Assembly (NCBI GenBank): GCA_963675655.1
Contig: OY776489.1
Location: 1,116,001 to 1,180,000, forward strand
Length of the DNA stretch: 64,000 nucleotides
Source of the DNA: CAXXOK01 sp963675655
GTDB taxonomy: Bacteria; Bacillota; Clostridia; Christensenellales; Aristaeellaceae
Reading direction: 5' to 3'
The stretch's first letter is position 1; each line of letters starts with the position of its first letter. The position numbers and the translations under genes were made by a program. The notes beneath the pieces were generated by a model, which saw only the letters and a program-made list of their open reading frames with translations, had not been told where the DNA came from and ran no database searches. This document shows, in pieces, positions 17,025 through 25,250 of the stretch.

Positions 17025-18449
17025 TCAATCGCCGATAAAGGCTTCTTCCGGCGGATTTTCCCCTTCCGGGTACGCTTCGGGTTCCTCCGGCGGCGCGCCG
17101 CTTTCGCCGCGCTGCTCGGCCAGTATCTCCCGCAGCTGCTTTTCCGCCTCGGCTTCGGAGCAGTGCGACAGCTCCATAATGGCGCGTTTACGGCTTTTCA
17201 GGCCGCCGTTAACCAGCTTTAGCGTGCGCTCCACCGTAGCGTTTGCATCCTCGATTACGGAATCGTCAAACACTACACTTGTTTCCACGTGCGCAGCGCC
17301 GCCCGAAAGCCAGCTTAAAGCGTCCACCATGCCGCACAGCGCGCGCTTGATGGGTTTTTCGTTGCGTTTCAGGCTTTGGTACAAATCGCTCTGTTCGCTA
17401 ATCACCTCGGTCGCCGTTTTCGCAACCGTCCCGTCAAAGCGGTAGCGCCCGGTTCCCAAGCCACACTTTTTGGACAGCAGATCGATCATCCGCTGCAAGC
17501 CCGCCTCGTGCTCGGCGGCGCGCAGGGTCATATCCAGCGGCTTCAGGTCGTCCGTACCATCCTGACTTTGCTGGTACACGTAAATCAGCACGTCGCTGGG
17601 GTCGAAAATCGGCTGGAGCGAACCGTCCTGCTGCATTTCGATGCTGGCGAGCGACTGGGGTACCATCACGCGCTTTTTACCCAGGATAAACTCGTTCACA
17701 TAGCTGTCAAACACCAAATCGGCGGCCTTGAGCTGGTCAATGGCCATACCGAACACACTCATGCCCATGGGCGAATCCGGCGCGACGGCGTTAACGATGT
17801 TCGGCCTGAGAATTTGAAACAGCGGCACAGGCGAAGGGCGGCTCTGCGTTTGCACGCCTTCCGGGGCAGGCAACGCCTCGCCCTGCTCGTTCAGCCACGC
17901 GTTGCGAATCGTGTACCCATCCGGGCCGTGAGCGTGGATTTGCACATAGTACCCTTCTCGCGCGTTTTTCCCTTGTCCCATTACCCGGCGGCTGCCAAAG
18001 GCGCATTCGGTAATGTGGTCGCCGTCCCACTTCAACGGAAAAATTCGGTCGCCGCGAATGTAATCAATCGTCGGGCGTCCCTGCCCGTCCAGGTATTCCA
18101 CCAGCGCGCCCGTACCCAGCGCCATGGTCCATTCCACCAAGCGGTTGGCGCGCTCCATAAACGCGTTTTGCTCCAATATGTGCGCAAGCGCGGGAAAACC
18201 CGCCGCGTTCAGCTGCACCTTTTCGTTCAGCAGCAGTGTCGCCAGATCCTCGCAGATGGTTTTCGCCATGCCCAGATGGTAGCGCGTCTGCGTACGCCGC
18301 GTTGTGCCCACGCGCATGGTGTAATCGTGAAAATCCGGCACATAGCCGCGATACCAGCCCAGATACCGCCGGATATGGATGCCGAAATCGTCCGCGGGAG
18401 TGCGGTACCCTAGTTTATCCAAGTATTCCAATATCGTTGCGTTTTCCAT
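17025..18449 (-). CDS. Phage portal protein (SPP1 gp6 type)
   Basis: A 474-residue portal subunit, forming the dodecameric DNA channel at one capsid vertex. The N-terminal region (RYLGWYRG, then LGMAKTICEDLATLLLNE) and the central SYVNEFILGKKRVMVP and TATEVISEQSDLYQS segments match portals of Firmicutes siphoviruses. The C-terminus is acidic and Pro/Glu-rich (about 445-474). It lies between the large terminase and the scaffold, the standard order. Confidence 0.9.
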   Translation of the reverse strand: MENATILEYLDKLGYRTPADDFGIHIRRYLGWYRGYVPDFHDYTMRVGTTRRTQTRYHLGMAKTICEDLATLLLNEKVQLNAAGFPALAHILEQNAFMERANRLVEWTMALGTGALVEYLDGQGRPTIDYIRGDRIFPLKWDGDHITECAFGSRRVMGQGKNAREGYYVQIHAHGPDGYTIRNAWLNEQGEALPAPEGVQTQSRPSPVPLFQILRPNIVNAVAPDSPMGMSVFGMAIDQLKAADLVFDSYVNEFILGKKRVMVPQSLASIEMQQDGSLQPIFDPSDVLIYVYQQSQDGTDDLKPLDMTLRAAEHEAGLQRMIDLLSKKCGLGTGRYRFDGTVAKTATEVISEQSDLYQSLKRNEKPIKRALCGMVDALSWLSGGAAHVETSVVFDDSVIEDANATVERTLKLVNGGLKSRKRAIMELSHCSEAEAEKQLREILAEQRGESGAPPEEPEAYPEGENPPEEAFIGD

Positions 18450-18488
18450 AGTCGCCTCCGGTTTGTCCTCATTCGCTGTAAACCCTGC

Positions 18489-19751
18489 TTATAGCCGCTC
18501 TCTGATGGCTGTCATATCCTCCATGAACGGTTCAAAGGCGTATTCCAGCGCATCCAGACTGTCGATGTTGGTCGTACCGTTATCCAGCCGCACATCCTCG
18601 GTGGTGTGGCGTGCGTCCCACAACGCCTCGGCCAGCGCCTGCCGGGTATGCTGGCAGCTTTGCGCTATATGGTACCGCCCGCCCGCCATCATCCGGCACA
18701 GAAAGCGGATGCGCCCGTTCACGGGGCTTTTCCGTGCTTTGCGCACCTCCACCCCGACACGCTCGCGCATGCAGGCGGCGCGCAGGCCGAGGATCAAGGT
18801 GGTTTCAGCGCTGTCGCAATACGCCACCCGCGCCTGAAAACGCGTGCGGCACGCGCGCGCAAAGTCCACAAAAGCGCTTTCCAGCCGATCCGGGGTGATT
18901 TCGCCCTTGTGGTACCACTCCGCCAGCGTGATGATGCCGCGAAAGCCCTTGGTAAAGCCGCAGCAGCAAAACGCGTGTCCGCTGCCGTTGCCCCCAAAAT
19001 CCACGCCGATAGTCGCCGTTGCCAGCGGCGTTGCAGCCGCCTCGCTGTCAGTGCGTATGAACCGGGTGGGTTGATCGGCAAACGCGCGGTACACCGCGCC
19101 CTCCGCCGCCACCCACAGGCCGCGAATGTACCGGTCGTAATACACCGTACCCGCATAATCCTGCTTCATGCGCGCCACCACCGCAGGCGGGTTGAAAGGA
19201 TTATCGTCGATGGTGTACGCCTGCTGGTAGAGCATATCGCCGCCCCGATCCAGAAACCGCTTGAACCAGTGGGTCGGCCCTTCCGGGTTGCAAGTGCCGT
19301 CAAACAGGCTGTATTCCTTATCCAACCTGCTTTTAAGCATTTCAAACACTTCGCGGTTCCACGTGGTTACCTCGTCGCCGTAGCCGTATTTAATACTCGC
19401 ACCGCGCAGGCGGTTCACCTGCCGTATGCTGTCCGCCCCCAGGCAAAAACACCGCTGCCCAAAGAGCACGGCGGTGTTGTCGCTGTGGATGTCGCTGACC
19501 AGCTCGCAGCCGTAAATCGCCTGCATCGGCAGAATCAGGTTGCGCTGCAGCGTGCCTTTCGTGCTGCCCAGCAGCACGTTCAGCCCCGGCTTTTCGCGCC
19601 CGTCCAGCAGGCGCTTGGGCAGTAAAAAATAATCTCCATAGGTTTTGCCGCTGCGCGTCGCCCCGGTTTTGATGTTCCATGGGCGTATCGCGCAGCGGCG
19701 GTACTGGCGCTGCTTTTCGCTTAGCAAGGCGGAGACTCGCCTTCTTCCCAC
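18489..19751 (-). CDS. Phage terminase large subunit
   Basis: A 420-residue packaging motor with ATPase and nuclease halves. Walker A is GATRSGKT at 30-37. The Walker-B/DEV region (YGYGDEVT) is near 125. The nuclease domain opens with TIGVDFGGNGSGHAF near 250 and closes with the TTNIDSLDALEYAFE block. This is the PBSX/Gp17-like family. Both active centres appear intact, so DNA packaging is plausible. Its start overlaps the small terminase by 31 nt. Confidence 0.92.
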   Translation of the reverse strand: MGRRRVSALLSEKQRQYRRCAIRPWNIKTGATRSGKTYGDYFLLPKRLLDGREKPGLNVLLGSTKGTLQRNLILPMQAIYGCELVSDIHSDNTAVLFGQRCFCLGADSIRQVNRLRGASIKYGYGDEVTTWNREVFEMLKSRLDKEYSLFDGTCNPEGPTHWFKRFLDRGGDMLYQQAYTIDDNPFNPPAVVARMKQDYAGTVYYDRYIRGLWVAAEGAVYRAFADQPTRFIRTDSEAAATPLATATIGVDFGGNGSGHAFCCCGFTKGFRGIITLAEWYHKGEITPDRLESAFVDFARACRTRFQARVAYCDSAETTLILGLRAACMRERVGVEVRKARKSPVNGRIRFLCRMMAGGRYHIAQSCQHTRQALAEALWDARHTTEDVRLDNGTTNIDSLDALEYAFEPFMEDMTAIRERL

Positions 19752-20536
19752 GCGGCGAATTCCGCTTCTTCCGTTTCCCCGGTGGCTGCGCTGTCAGCGG
19801 CTTCCGCCGCCATAGCGTCCGCAGCCGCTTCACCGGATTTTGCCGCCTGCTCTGCGTTTCCCTCCCGCGCAAAGCCCGATTCGTCATCCAGCTTTTGCAT
19901 CAGTTGCGCCACCAGCCGCACGCTTTCGCCGCTGCCGCTGTCGGCGCGGGTTACCTCCCGCAGTATTTTCAGCGCGTCGCTCAAGTGCTTTAGCCCCATG
20001 CTGTTCACGGGCGCATCCACCACTTCCAGCTGTACGCGCTCTTCCACGGTTTCCTCAATCGGCTTGCCCTTGCCCTGCGGGTCCTCGTAGGTCATCTCCC
20101 GCGTGCGTCGCTTGTGTAAAAGCACCTGTTTATCCAGTTCGCTGGTCGCCTGTGCCAGCAGCGCCGTCAACCGGTCGCCGATGGCCGTCAGCTGTGCGCC
20201 CCGCTCCGATGCATTTTTAGCCATGGGAACCGCCTGTACACGCCGCCCGGTTTCCCCGGTGGCATCCGCCGGTGATTTACCTTGCCTGTTTTTCCCTGTG
20301 TCCGGTAAATGCGCATCGTTTCCGGCGCTCTTGCCCGCAGCAGGCAGCTTTGCCTCCGCCACGCCATCCAGCTGTTTTTCCATCAGGCGGAGCGCCTTTT
20401 TCAGCTTCGCCCAGTTTTCCTGCCGTGCACGGCGCTGCACCTGCGCGGCTGGCAGCCCATACCGCGCCGCCAACGCCGCCAGACTCACCGGCGTTTGCAG
20501 ATATTCCATCTGCATTTTCAACCAGTCCGTAGCCAC
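19721..20536 (-). CDS. Phage terminase small subunit
   Basis: A 271-residue protein if started at the GTG at 20536, which has GAGGTG about 7 nt upstream. The frame stays open to 20896, but the upstream part lacks phage-like sequence. Residues 15-50 hold the helix-turn-helix typical of small terminases (VSLAALAARYGLPAAQVQRRARQ, then NW). A linker rich in Lys/Gly follows, then a helical oligomerisation core and an acidic Ala/Glu tail. It would recognise DNA to start packaging. It is the first gene of the structural cluster. Confidence 0.78.
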   Translation of the reverse strand: MATDWLKMQMEYLQTPVSLAALAARYGLPAAQVQRRARQENWAKLKKALRLMEKQLDGVAEAKLPAAGKSAGNDAHLPDTGKNRQGKSPADATGETGRRVQAVPMAKNASERGAQLTAIGDRLTALLAQATSELDKQVLLHKRRTREMTYEDPQGKGKPIEETVEERVQLEVVDAPVNSMGLKHLSDALKILREVTRADSGSGESVRLVAQLMQKLDDESGFAREGNAEQAAKSGEAAADAMAAEAADSAATGETEEAEFAAWEEGESPPC

Positions 20537-20853
20537 ACATTCCTTCACCTCGTATAAAGCAGTTGCGCCATGGCGCGCGGCGCACAGCGGCGGGCACGGA
20601 AGGGGTGGTACCATGCCCTGCCGCCGGTGGAAAGCGGTTTGCCCGGCAGCCGGGGAACCCTGCGGGGTGAAAGGATGCTTCGCCCTTCCCATCAGCACAT
20701 GCGCGCCATGGGTTCCCACCCAAACGCTGCGCGAGCGGTTTTGCTTCGCCCGCATTTCCACGTTGCCAGTATACCCCCGGTCAGCGTCCGTTTGCGTCCG
20801 CACCCCCAAACGGGAAAACCTTGCTGGAAACCCGCTGCAAAGGGCAACCGGCA
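20537..20853. other. Intergenic stretch upstream of the phage cluster
   Basis: Divergent gap between small terminase (minus) and rpiB (plus). By eye, no good sigma-A promoter faces the terminase gene; a TATACT is present near 20770 (minus strand) but lacks a -35 box. This is notable because a 16-kb late operon should start here. No repressor, integrase or attachment repeat was found. Confidence 0.45.
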
Positions 20854-20882
20854 TTGTTCCCCGGCACGGGTCATGGTATAAT
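20854..20882 (+). promoter_or_regulatory. rpiB promoter
   Basis: -35 TTGTTC (20854-20859), 17-bp spacer, -10 TATAAT (20877-20882), 64 bp before the rpiB ATG. Confidence 0.7.
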
Positions 20883-20946
20883 GGGTTGCAAATCAACGGA
20901 AAAGCCGGTTTTCAGCCTGGCTTTCAGCGAAAGGAAGCGTTTTCTC

Positions 20947-21402
20947 ATGATCGCGATCGGCTGCGACCACGCGGGCATCGATCTAAAGCCCCATGTTATC
21001 GCCGTATTAGAAGAGCTGGGCTTGCCCTATCAGGATTTTGGCACCTTCACCCACGATAGTGTGGATTATCCCGTATATGGCGAAAAAGCCGCACGCGCCG
21101 TTGCCTCCGGCGAGTGCGACAAAGGCATCGTAATGTGCGGAACCGGTATTGGCATTGGCATTGCAGCCAACAAGGTCAAGGGCGTCCGCTGCGTTATCTG
21201 CTCGGATTGCTATTCCGCCAAAATGAGCCGCGAGCATAACGATGCCAACATGCTTGCCATCGGCGCGCGCGTTGTAGGCAGCGAGCTTGCCAAGATGATC
21301 GTGCGCACATGGCTCACCACCGCGTTTAACGGCGAACGCCACGCGCGCCGCGTCGACCAGATAAAAACGCTGGATGAAGGCGGCACGCTGGCAAACGGCT
21401 AA
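20947..21402 (+). CDS. rpiB: Ribose-5-phosphate isomerase B
   Basis: Interconverts ribose-5-phosphate and ribulose-5-phosphate in the cytosolic pentose phosphate pathway; the family also includes related sugar-phosphate isomerases. The 151-residue protein begins MIAIGCDHAG, with the catalytic Cys64 in the MCGTGIG loop and His97 in SREHNDANML, both RpiB hallmarks. The start at 20947 is the first codon of the conserved domain; AAGGA lies about 10 nt upstream. It has its own promoter and a terminator at 21481. A host housekeeping gene flanking the phage cluster. Confidence 0.93.
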   Translation: MIAIGCDHAGIDLKPHVIAVLEELGLPYQDFGTFTHDSVDYPVYGEKAARAVASGECDKGIVMCGTGIGIGIAANKVKGVRCVICSDCYSAKMSREHNDANMLAIGARVVGSELAKMIVRTWLTTAFNGERHARRVDQIKTLDEGGTLANG

Positions 21403-21480
21403 CCCATCAGTTTTAAGGCACGCCGGGCATGCCCTGCGCGCCATGCTTTACCCACCTGCTATTTTTAGCAACCTTATCAT

Positions 21481-21512
21481 CCCCGGCGGATAAACCGTCG
21501 GGGGCTCCTTTT
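21481..21512 (+). terminator. rpiB terminator
   Basis: CCCCGGCGG (21481-21489) pairs with CCGTCGGGG (21495-21503) with one G-T wobble and a 5-nt loop, followed by GCTCCTTTT. Confidence 0.75.
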
Positions 21513-21613
21513 ACAGGCAAACAACCCTTCATCCGCGGCGCATGGATGTGCGCCTTTGATTTGGGTACTGGCCGCTATCCGGCTGTCACCCGTTTTTTCA
21601 TGAGAGGACTTGT

Positions 21614-22609
21614 ATGAGCAAAACACTTCGCGCCAACCTGCTGCTGTTGCTAACCGCCGCCGTCTGGGGTGTGGCCTTTGTTGCGCAGGATGTAGCCATG
21701 GATACCATGGAGCCCTTTGCCTTCAACGCCGCCCGTATGCTGATCGCCGCGCTGGCGCTGCTGCCCGCCATCCGCCTGCTGGACAAGCTGGAGCAAAAAC
21801 GCGCTCCCAAAGCCAGCGATGCCGCCTGCGGCGAGGGCACGGTAGCGACCTGCTGCGATGCGCCCGGCGGCCTCACCTTTCGCAAAATGAGCCCCGCCCA
21901 GCGCCGCACGCTGCTCATCGGCGGCCTGTGCTGCGGCACGGCACTGTTCCTTGGTTCCGGAATCCAGCAGCTGGGCATCCGGGATACTTCCGCGGGCAAG
22001 GCGGGTTTTGTTACGGCGCTGTATATTGTGTTGGTACCGCTGAGCGGCATGTTTTTCAAGCGCCCCATCCGCCGCAATGTGTGGTTTGCGGTGCTGCTTT
22101 CTCTGGTCGGCCTGTTTTTACTGTGCGTTACCGAGGCCTTCACCGTCAGCATCGGCGATGTGGAACTGTTTTTTTGCGCCATCGCCTTTACCGCCCACAT
22201 TCTGCTGATCGATCACTTCTCCCCCAAGACCGACTGCGTGCGTATGAGCTGCCTGCAGTTCTTCGTAGCCTCGGCACTGTGCGCCATTGTCATGCTCTTT
22301 ACCGAGCACCCCACCTTCACCTCGCTCACCCGCAGCTGGATACCGCTTTTGTACGCAGGCGTGCTAAGCGGCGGCATGGGCTACACCCTGCAAATGATCG
22401 CCCAGCGGGATACCGACCCCACCATCGCCTCGCTGCTGATGTGTCTGGAAAGCGTGTTCGCGGTGCTGGCGCAATGGGTCATTCTGGGCGAGCTGCTCTC
22501 CCCGCGCGAGCTGCTCGGCTGTGGGCTGATGCTCTGCGGCATCATCTTGGCGCAATTGCCCGCCCGTCGCTACCGCACCACGCCCGGCAATACGGTGGAC
22601 GCCGCTTGA
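21614..22609 (+). CDS. DMT-superfamily (EamA) metabolite exporter
   Basis: A 331-residue inner-membrane transporter with about ten membrane helices in two repeated EamA halves (about 1-160 and 185-315). The first half contains WGVAFVAQDVAMD and the second AGVLSGGMGYTLQMIAQRD plus MCLESVFAVLAQWVILGE, both typical of the RhaT/EamA drug-metabolite transporter family. A non-membrane loop (about 60-90) is long and Cys-containing. Substrate cannot be told from sequence. AGAGGACTTGT precedes the ATG. It ends at a bidirectional terminator shared with tsf. Confidence 0.88.
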   Translation: MSKTLRANLLLLLTAAVWGVAFVAQDVAMDTMEPFAFNAARMLIAALALLPAIRLLDKLEQKRAPKASDAACGEGTVATCCDAPGGLTFRKMSPAQRRTLLIGGLCCGTALFLGSGIQQLGIRDTSAGKAGFVTALYIVLVPLSGMFFKRPIRRNVWFAVLLSLVGLFLLCVTEAFTVSIGDVELFFCAIAFTAHILLIDHFSPKTDCVRMSCLQFFVASALCAIVMLFTEHPTFTSLTRSWIPLLYAGVLSGGMGYTLQMIAQRDTDPTIASLLMCLESVFAVLAQWVILGELLSPRELLGCGLMLCGIILAQLPARRYRTTPGNTVDAA

Positions 22610-22633
22610 TTCCTGCGGGTTTTCCACACATAA

Positions 22634-22667
22634 AAGCGCCGCTTTCCCTTTCGGGAAAGCGGCGCTT
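22634..22667. terminator. Bidirectional terminator between EamA exporter and tsf
   Basis: A perfect 15-bp stem (22634-22648 with 22653-22667) and TTTC loop. On the minus side it is followed by TTTATGTG, on the plus side by ATCG, so it mainly ends the rpsB-tsf transcript while lying 24 bp past the exporter stop. Confidence 0.8.
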
Positions 22668-22699
22668 ATCGCTAAAAGCTTTGCTAGGCTCAGCTTCGC

Positions 22700-23635
22700 T
22701 TACTGTTTTTGCATCTGGGCGATTTCGTCGGCCAGGTTATCCTGCCGCTTTTCAATGCCCTCGCCACGCTCGAAGCGCGCAAACTGCACCGGCGCAATCG
22801 TGGCGCCCAGGCTCTTGGCTACTTCATCGGTGTACTGCTGAATGCTCTTGTCGGGGTCTTTAACAAAGGGCTGCTCTACCAGGCAAACCTCTTTGTAGTA
22901 CTTGGATATACGGCCCTCGACCATCTTGTCCACGATCTTTTCGGGCTTGCCTTCGTTCAGCGCCTGCGCACGGAGAATCTCCTTCTCCTTGTCCAGCTTG
23001 TCGGTGGGCACTTCGCTTACGATTACGTAAGCGGGATGCGCGGCGGCAATCTGCAGCGTCAGGTCGTGGTAGTAGGTCTTAAAGGCTTCATCGCCGAAGG
23101 TTTCGGGCTTGTCGTTGGCAACTTCCAGCAGCACGCCAATCTTGCCGCCCATGTGGATGTAGGTTTCTACCACACCGGCTTTGGCTTCGTAGCGGGCAAA
23201 ACGGCGAATGCTAATCTTCTCGCCGATGGCGACGGTCGCATCGCTAACCATATCGGTGATGGTTTTGGTGTCGTCGTCCACAAATTTCTGGCTCATCATC
23301 GCATCCACATCGGCGGGATTGGCCATAGCGATGTGCTTGGCAATCTTGGCACAGAAGTTTTTAAAATTATCGGTGTTGGCTACGAAGTCCGTTTCGCAGT
23401 TAATTTCTACAATCACACCGGTTTTTACATCATCGGTTACATAGCCGGCTACCATACCTTCGGCCGCAATACGGCTGGCTTTTTTGGCGGCAGCGGCGAG
23501 GCCCTTTTCACGAAGCCATTCGATGGCTTTTTCCATCTCGCCTTCGGCTTCGATCAGCGCTTTTTTACAGTCCATCATGCCGGCCTGCGTGGTCTCACGC
23601 AGTTCCTTGACCATTTGAGAAGTGATGTTCGCCAT
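22700..23635 (-). CDS. tsf: Translation elongation factor Ts
   Basis: Nucleotide exchange factor that recycles EF-Tu-GDP. The 311-residue length fits the family. The N-terminal UBA-like domain (VKELRETTQAGMMDCKKAL) and the conserved INCETDFVA motif are present, followed by two core dimerisation domains. The start has AAGGAGAGG upstream. It is the second gene of the rpsB operon, separated by a 117-nt spacer with a strong RNA hairpin. Confidence 0.97.
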   Translation of the reverse strand: MANITSQMVKELRETTQAGMMDCKKALIEAEGEMEKAIEWLREKGLAAAAKKASRIAAEGMVAGYVTDDVKTGVIVEINCETDFVANTDNFKNFCAKIAKHIAMANPADVDAMMSQKFVDDDTKTITDMVSDATVAIGEKISIRRFARYEAKAGVVETYIHMGGKIGVLLEVANDKPETFGDEAFKTYYHDLTLQIAAAHPAYVIVSEVPTDKLDKEKEILRAQALNEGKPEKIVDKMVEGRISKYYKEVCLVEQPFVKDPDKSIQQYTDEVAKSLGATIAPVQFARFERGEGIEKRQDNLADEIAQMQKQ

Positions 23636-23667
23636 GGAATTTTCCTCTCCTTATATCTCACATCGGC

Positions 23668-23704
23668 GGGCGGCGGCTGGCGCGAAACGCTCGCGCCGCC
23701 GCCC
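23668..23704 (-). other. RNA hairpin in the rpsB-tsf spacer
   Basis: GGGCGGCGGC (23668-23677) pairs perfectly with GCCGCCGCCC (23695-23704), with partial pairing inside the loop. No T-run follows in the minus direction, so it is a structured spacer rather than a full terminator. It may tune tsf relative to rpsB, as intergenic hairpins do in other bacteria. Confidence 0.55.
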
Positions 23705-23752
23705 TATCGCTTTGGCCGGTGCAGCTGCATACAGCCGCCAGCCTTTTTTACC

Positions 23753-24505
23753 TTACGCCTTTTCCTGCGCTTTGGCGGCTTCTGCGTCCATCGCGTCTTC
23801 CGCTTCGGCAGCCGCATCCTGCTGGCCCTGACGGCCTTCCAGTATAGCGTCGGCCATCTTGCCCGCAATCAGCTTCACGGCGCGAATCGCGTCGTCATTG
23901 CCGGGGATAACGTAGTCGATTTCATCGGGGTCGCAGTTGGTATCCACGATCGCCACAATCGGAATGCCCAGCGTTTTGGCTTCGCTCACGGCGATGTGCT
24001 CTTTACGCGGGTCTACCACAAACAGCGCGCCCGGCAGCTTTCTCATCTCGCGAATGCCGCCCAGGTTGGCTTCCAGCTTTTCACGCTCGTGGTTGAGCTT
24101 AATGGCTTCCTTCTTGGGCAGCGCCGCCATCTGGCCGGTCTGCTCCATTTTATCGATCTGGTTGAGGCGGTCCACACGGGTGCGGATCGTACGGAAGTTG
24201 GTCAGCATACCGCCGAGCCAACGGTTGTTTACAAAGTACATGTTGCAGCGCTGCGCCTCAACGGAGATGCTTTCCTGCGCCTGCTTTTTGGTGCCTACGA
24301 AGAGCAAGCTCTTGCCCTGCATGGCCAAATCACGGACGAACGCATACGCTTCGTCGGCCTTGCGAACGGTTTTCTGCAAATCGATAATGTAGATGCCGTT
24401 GCGCTCGGTAAAGATGTACTGCGCCATTTTGGGGTTCCAACGACGGGTTTGGTGGCCGAAGTGTACGCCGGCCTCCAACAACTGTTTCATAGAAATAACT
24501 GCCAT
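23753..24505 (-). CDS. rpsB: 30S ribosomal protein S2
   Basis: Small-subunit ribosomal protein, 250 residues. The opening (MAVISMKQLLEAGVHFGHQ) and RWNPKMAQYIF are diagnostic; GGMLTNFRTI and the DTNCDPDEIDYVIPGNDDA block are also conserved. The C-terminal Ala/Glu-rich tail (about 228-250) is variable in the family. AAGGAGGG precedes the ATG. It is first in the rpsB-tsf operon, with a promoter at 24615-24643. Confidence 0.97.
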   Translation of the reverse strand: MAVISMKQLLEAGVHFGHQTRRWNPKMAQYIFTERNGIYIIDLQKTVRKADEAYAFVRDLAMQGKSLLFVGTKKQAQESISVEAQRCNMYFVNNRWLGGMLTNFRTIRTRVDRLNQIDKMEQTGQMAALPKKEAIKLNHEREKLEANLGGIREMRKLPGALFVVDPRKEHIAVSEAKTLGIPIVAIVDTNCDPDEIDYVIPGNDDAIRAVKLIAGKMADAILEGRQGQQDAAAEAEDAMDAEAAKAQEKA

Positions 24506-24614
24506 GGATAGGTTCCCTCCTTGTTTTTTCCACCCCTTGTATCAACCCGCGCAAACACCGCGGCGCATGCCGCGGCACAAGTACGCAGTCAACAAAGGTG
24601 CGTAATCGCTTAAG

Positions 24615-24643
24615 AGTATAGCATACCTGTGCACAGGGCGCAA
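24615..24643 (-). promoter_or_regulatory. rpsB-tsf promoter with palindromic spacer
   Basis: -35 TTGCGC (24638-24643), 17-bp spacer, -10 TATACT (24615-24620). The spacer holds the perfect palindrome CCTGTGCACAGG (24626-24637), a possible operator. The ~105-nt leader contains a CCGCGGC/GCCGCGG hairpin near 24560-24577, which may be the S2 autoregulatory target. Confidence 0.7.
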
Positions 24644-24915
24644 GGGGTATATCAAGAGATGGCATCAATGCATCGTTGATCTTCATGCAAATTCCCTCGA
24701 ATATTTATATACAGTTATTTAAAAGCATAGTACAGTCTGTTACTCTTCTCTGCATTCAACGAAATCCTTTACCTTCTGACTCTTTGGATAGAAGAGCAAA
24801 GAATTCCGAAAATAATTATCAAATATGGAAGCATTTATTTCTTGCTTAAGTATACCTCCCATCCCAAGTCCATGTAGATCATCAATTGTAACCAAGTGCA
24901 AACTATTCCATTGGA
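24644..24915. other. A+T-rich intergenic stretch, no supported gene
   Basis: Clearly richer in A+T than its neighbours. A 63-codon minus-strand frame (24740-24931) exists but would start with a TTG inside the terminator stem at 24929-24959 and has no ribosome site, so I do not call it. It may be the decayed 3' end of a lost gene. Confidence 0.4.
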
Positions 24916-24959
24916 GGAAAGAAAAAAGCAAACCAAAACAGATTCTGTATTGGTTTGCC
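24916..24959 (-). terminator. Terminator of the arabinofuranosidase operon
   Basis: GCAAACCAA (24929-24937) pairs with TTGGTTTGC (24951-24959). In the minus direction it is followed by a T-rich run (TTTTTTCTTTCC). It lies 40 bp beyond the small Cys-rich gene. Confidence 0.72.
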
Positions 24960-24998
24960 TTTATTGATAAATTCCATAGCGTTTTCCGCCTCCGCCCC

Positions 24999-25250
24999 TC
25001 ACTCCCACCGCGCGGGCGTATCCGGGCACGTCATCCGCTGTTTGGCGGCGCGCAGCTCCACATAGCAGCCGCACAGGGCACACATGCCGCTGTTTAGCCG
25101 GTCGCAGCCGCGGCAAGCCGCCAGCCGCGCGCGGTAGGTTTCCGGCGCGGCGCGCTGCCCAGCGGGAACGGCAGCCAGCCATTCCCGCATCAGCTCATAC
25201 AGCGGTTTTTCGCTTTCCATGTCGCAAAGCAGGCAGCGGCGGCAAATCAT
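24999..25250 (-). CDS. Small cysteine-rich protein (DUF6171-like)
   Basis: An 83-residue protein starting MICRRCLLCD at 25250, where its ATG overlaps the arabinofuranosidase stop (ATGA). Eight cysteines form two clusters: CxxC-x2-C at the N-terminus and CxxC...CxLCGC...C between about 48 and 75. It resembles short zinc-ribbon-type proteins of unknown function found in Clostridia. Coupling to the GH51 gene is seen; a functional link is not shown. A longer reading to 25271 lies inside the upstream gene. Confidence 0.65.
   Translation of the reverse strand: MICRRCLLCDMESEKPLYELMREWLAAVPAGQRAAPETYRARLAACRGCDRLNSGMCALCGCYVELRAAKQRMTCPDTPARWE

Larger units (their letters stand above)
4490..20536 (-). 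mobile_element. Morphogenesis-only phage cluster (defective prophage or domesticated particle)
   Basis: Twenty-one minus-strand genes follow classical siphovirus late order: small and large terminase, portal, scaffold, major capsid, four head-tail connectors/minor capsid proteins, tail tube, two tail-assembly proteins, tape measure, Dit-like, Gp37-like baseplate, fibres, holin and endolysin. No integrase, excisionase, repressor, replication, recombination or prohead protease gene lies on either side. The flanks are a host diguanylate cyclase and rpiB. All phage genes are intact; the one broken gene is an inserted four-helix-bundle gene on the opposite strand. The G+C-rich composition resembles the host's, which points to long residence. 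Confidence 0.9.

Noticed and set aside
16831..17028. 65-codon frame between portal and scaffold
   Set aside because: TTG start, no ribosome site, composition typical of a non-coding G+C-rich frame and crossed by the hairpin at 16854.
4380..20946. Attachment-site duplication flanking the phage cluster
   Set aside because: Comparing both flanks by eye gave no direct repeat longer than expected by chance; a computed self-alignment of 3.9-4.5 kb against 20.5-21.0 kb would settle it.
24740..24931. 63-codon minus-strand frame beginning LFSFLQWNS
   Set aside because: Starts with TTG inside a terminator stem, has no ribosome site and matches no family I know.
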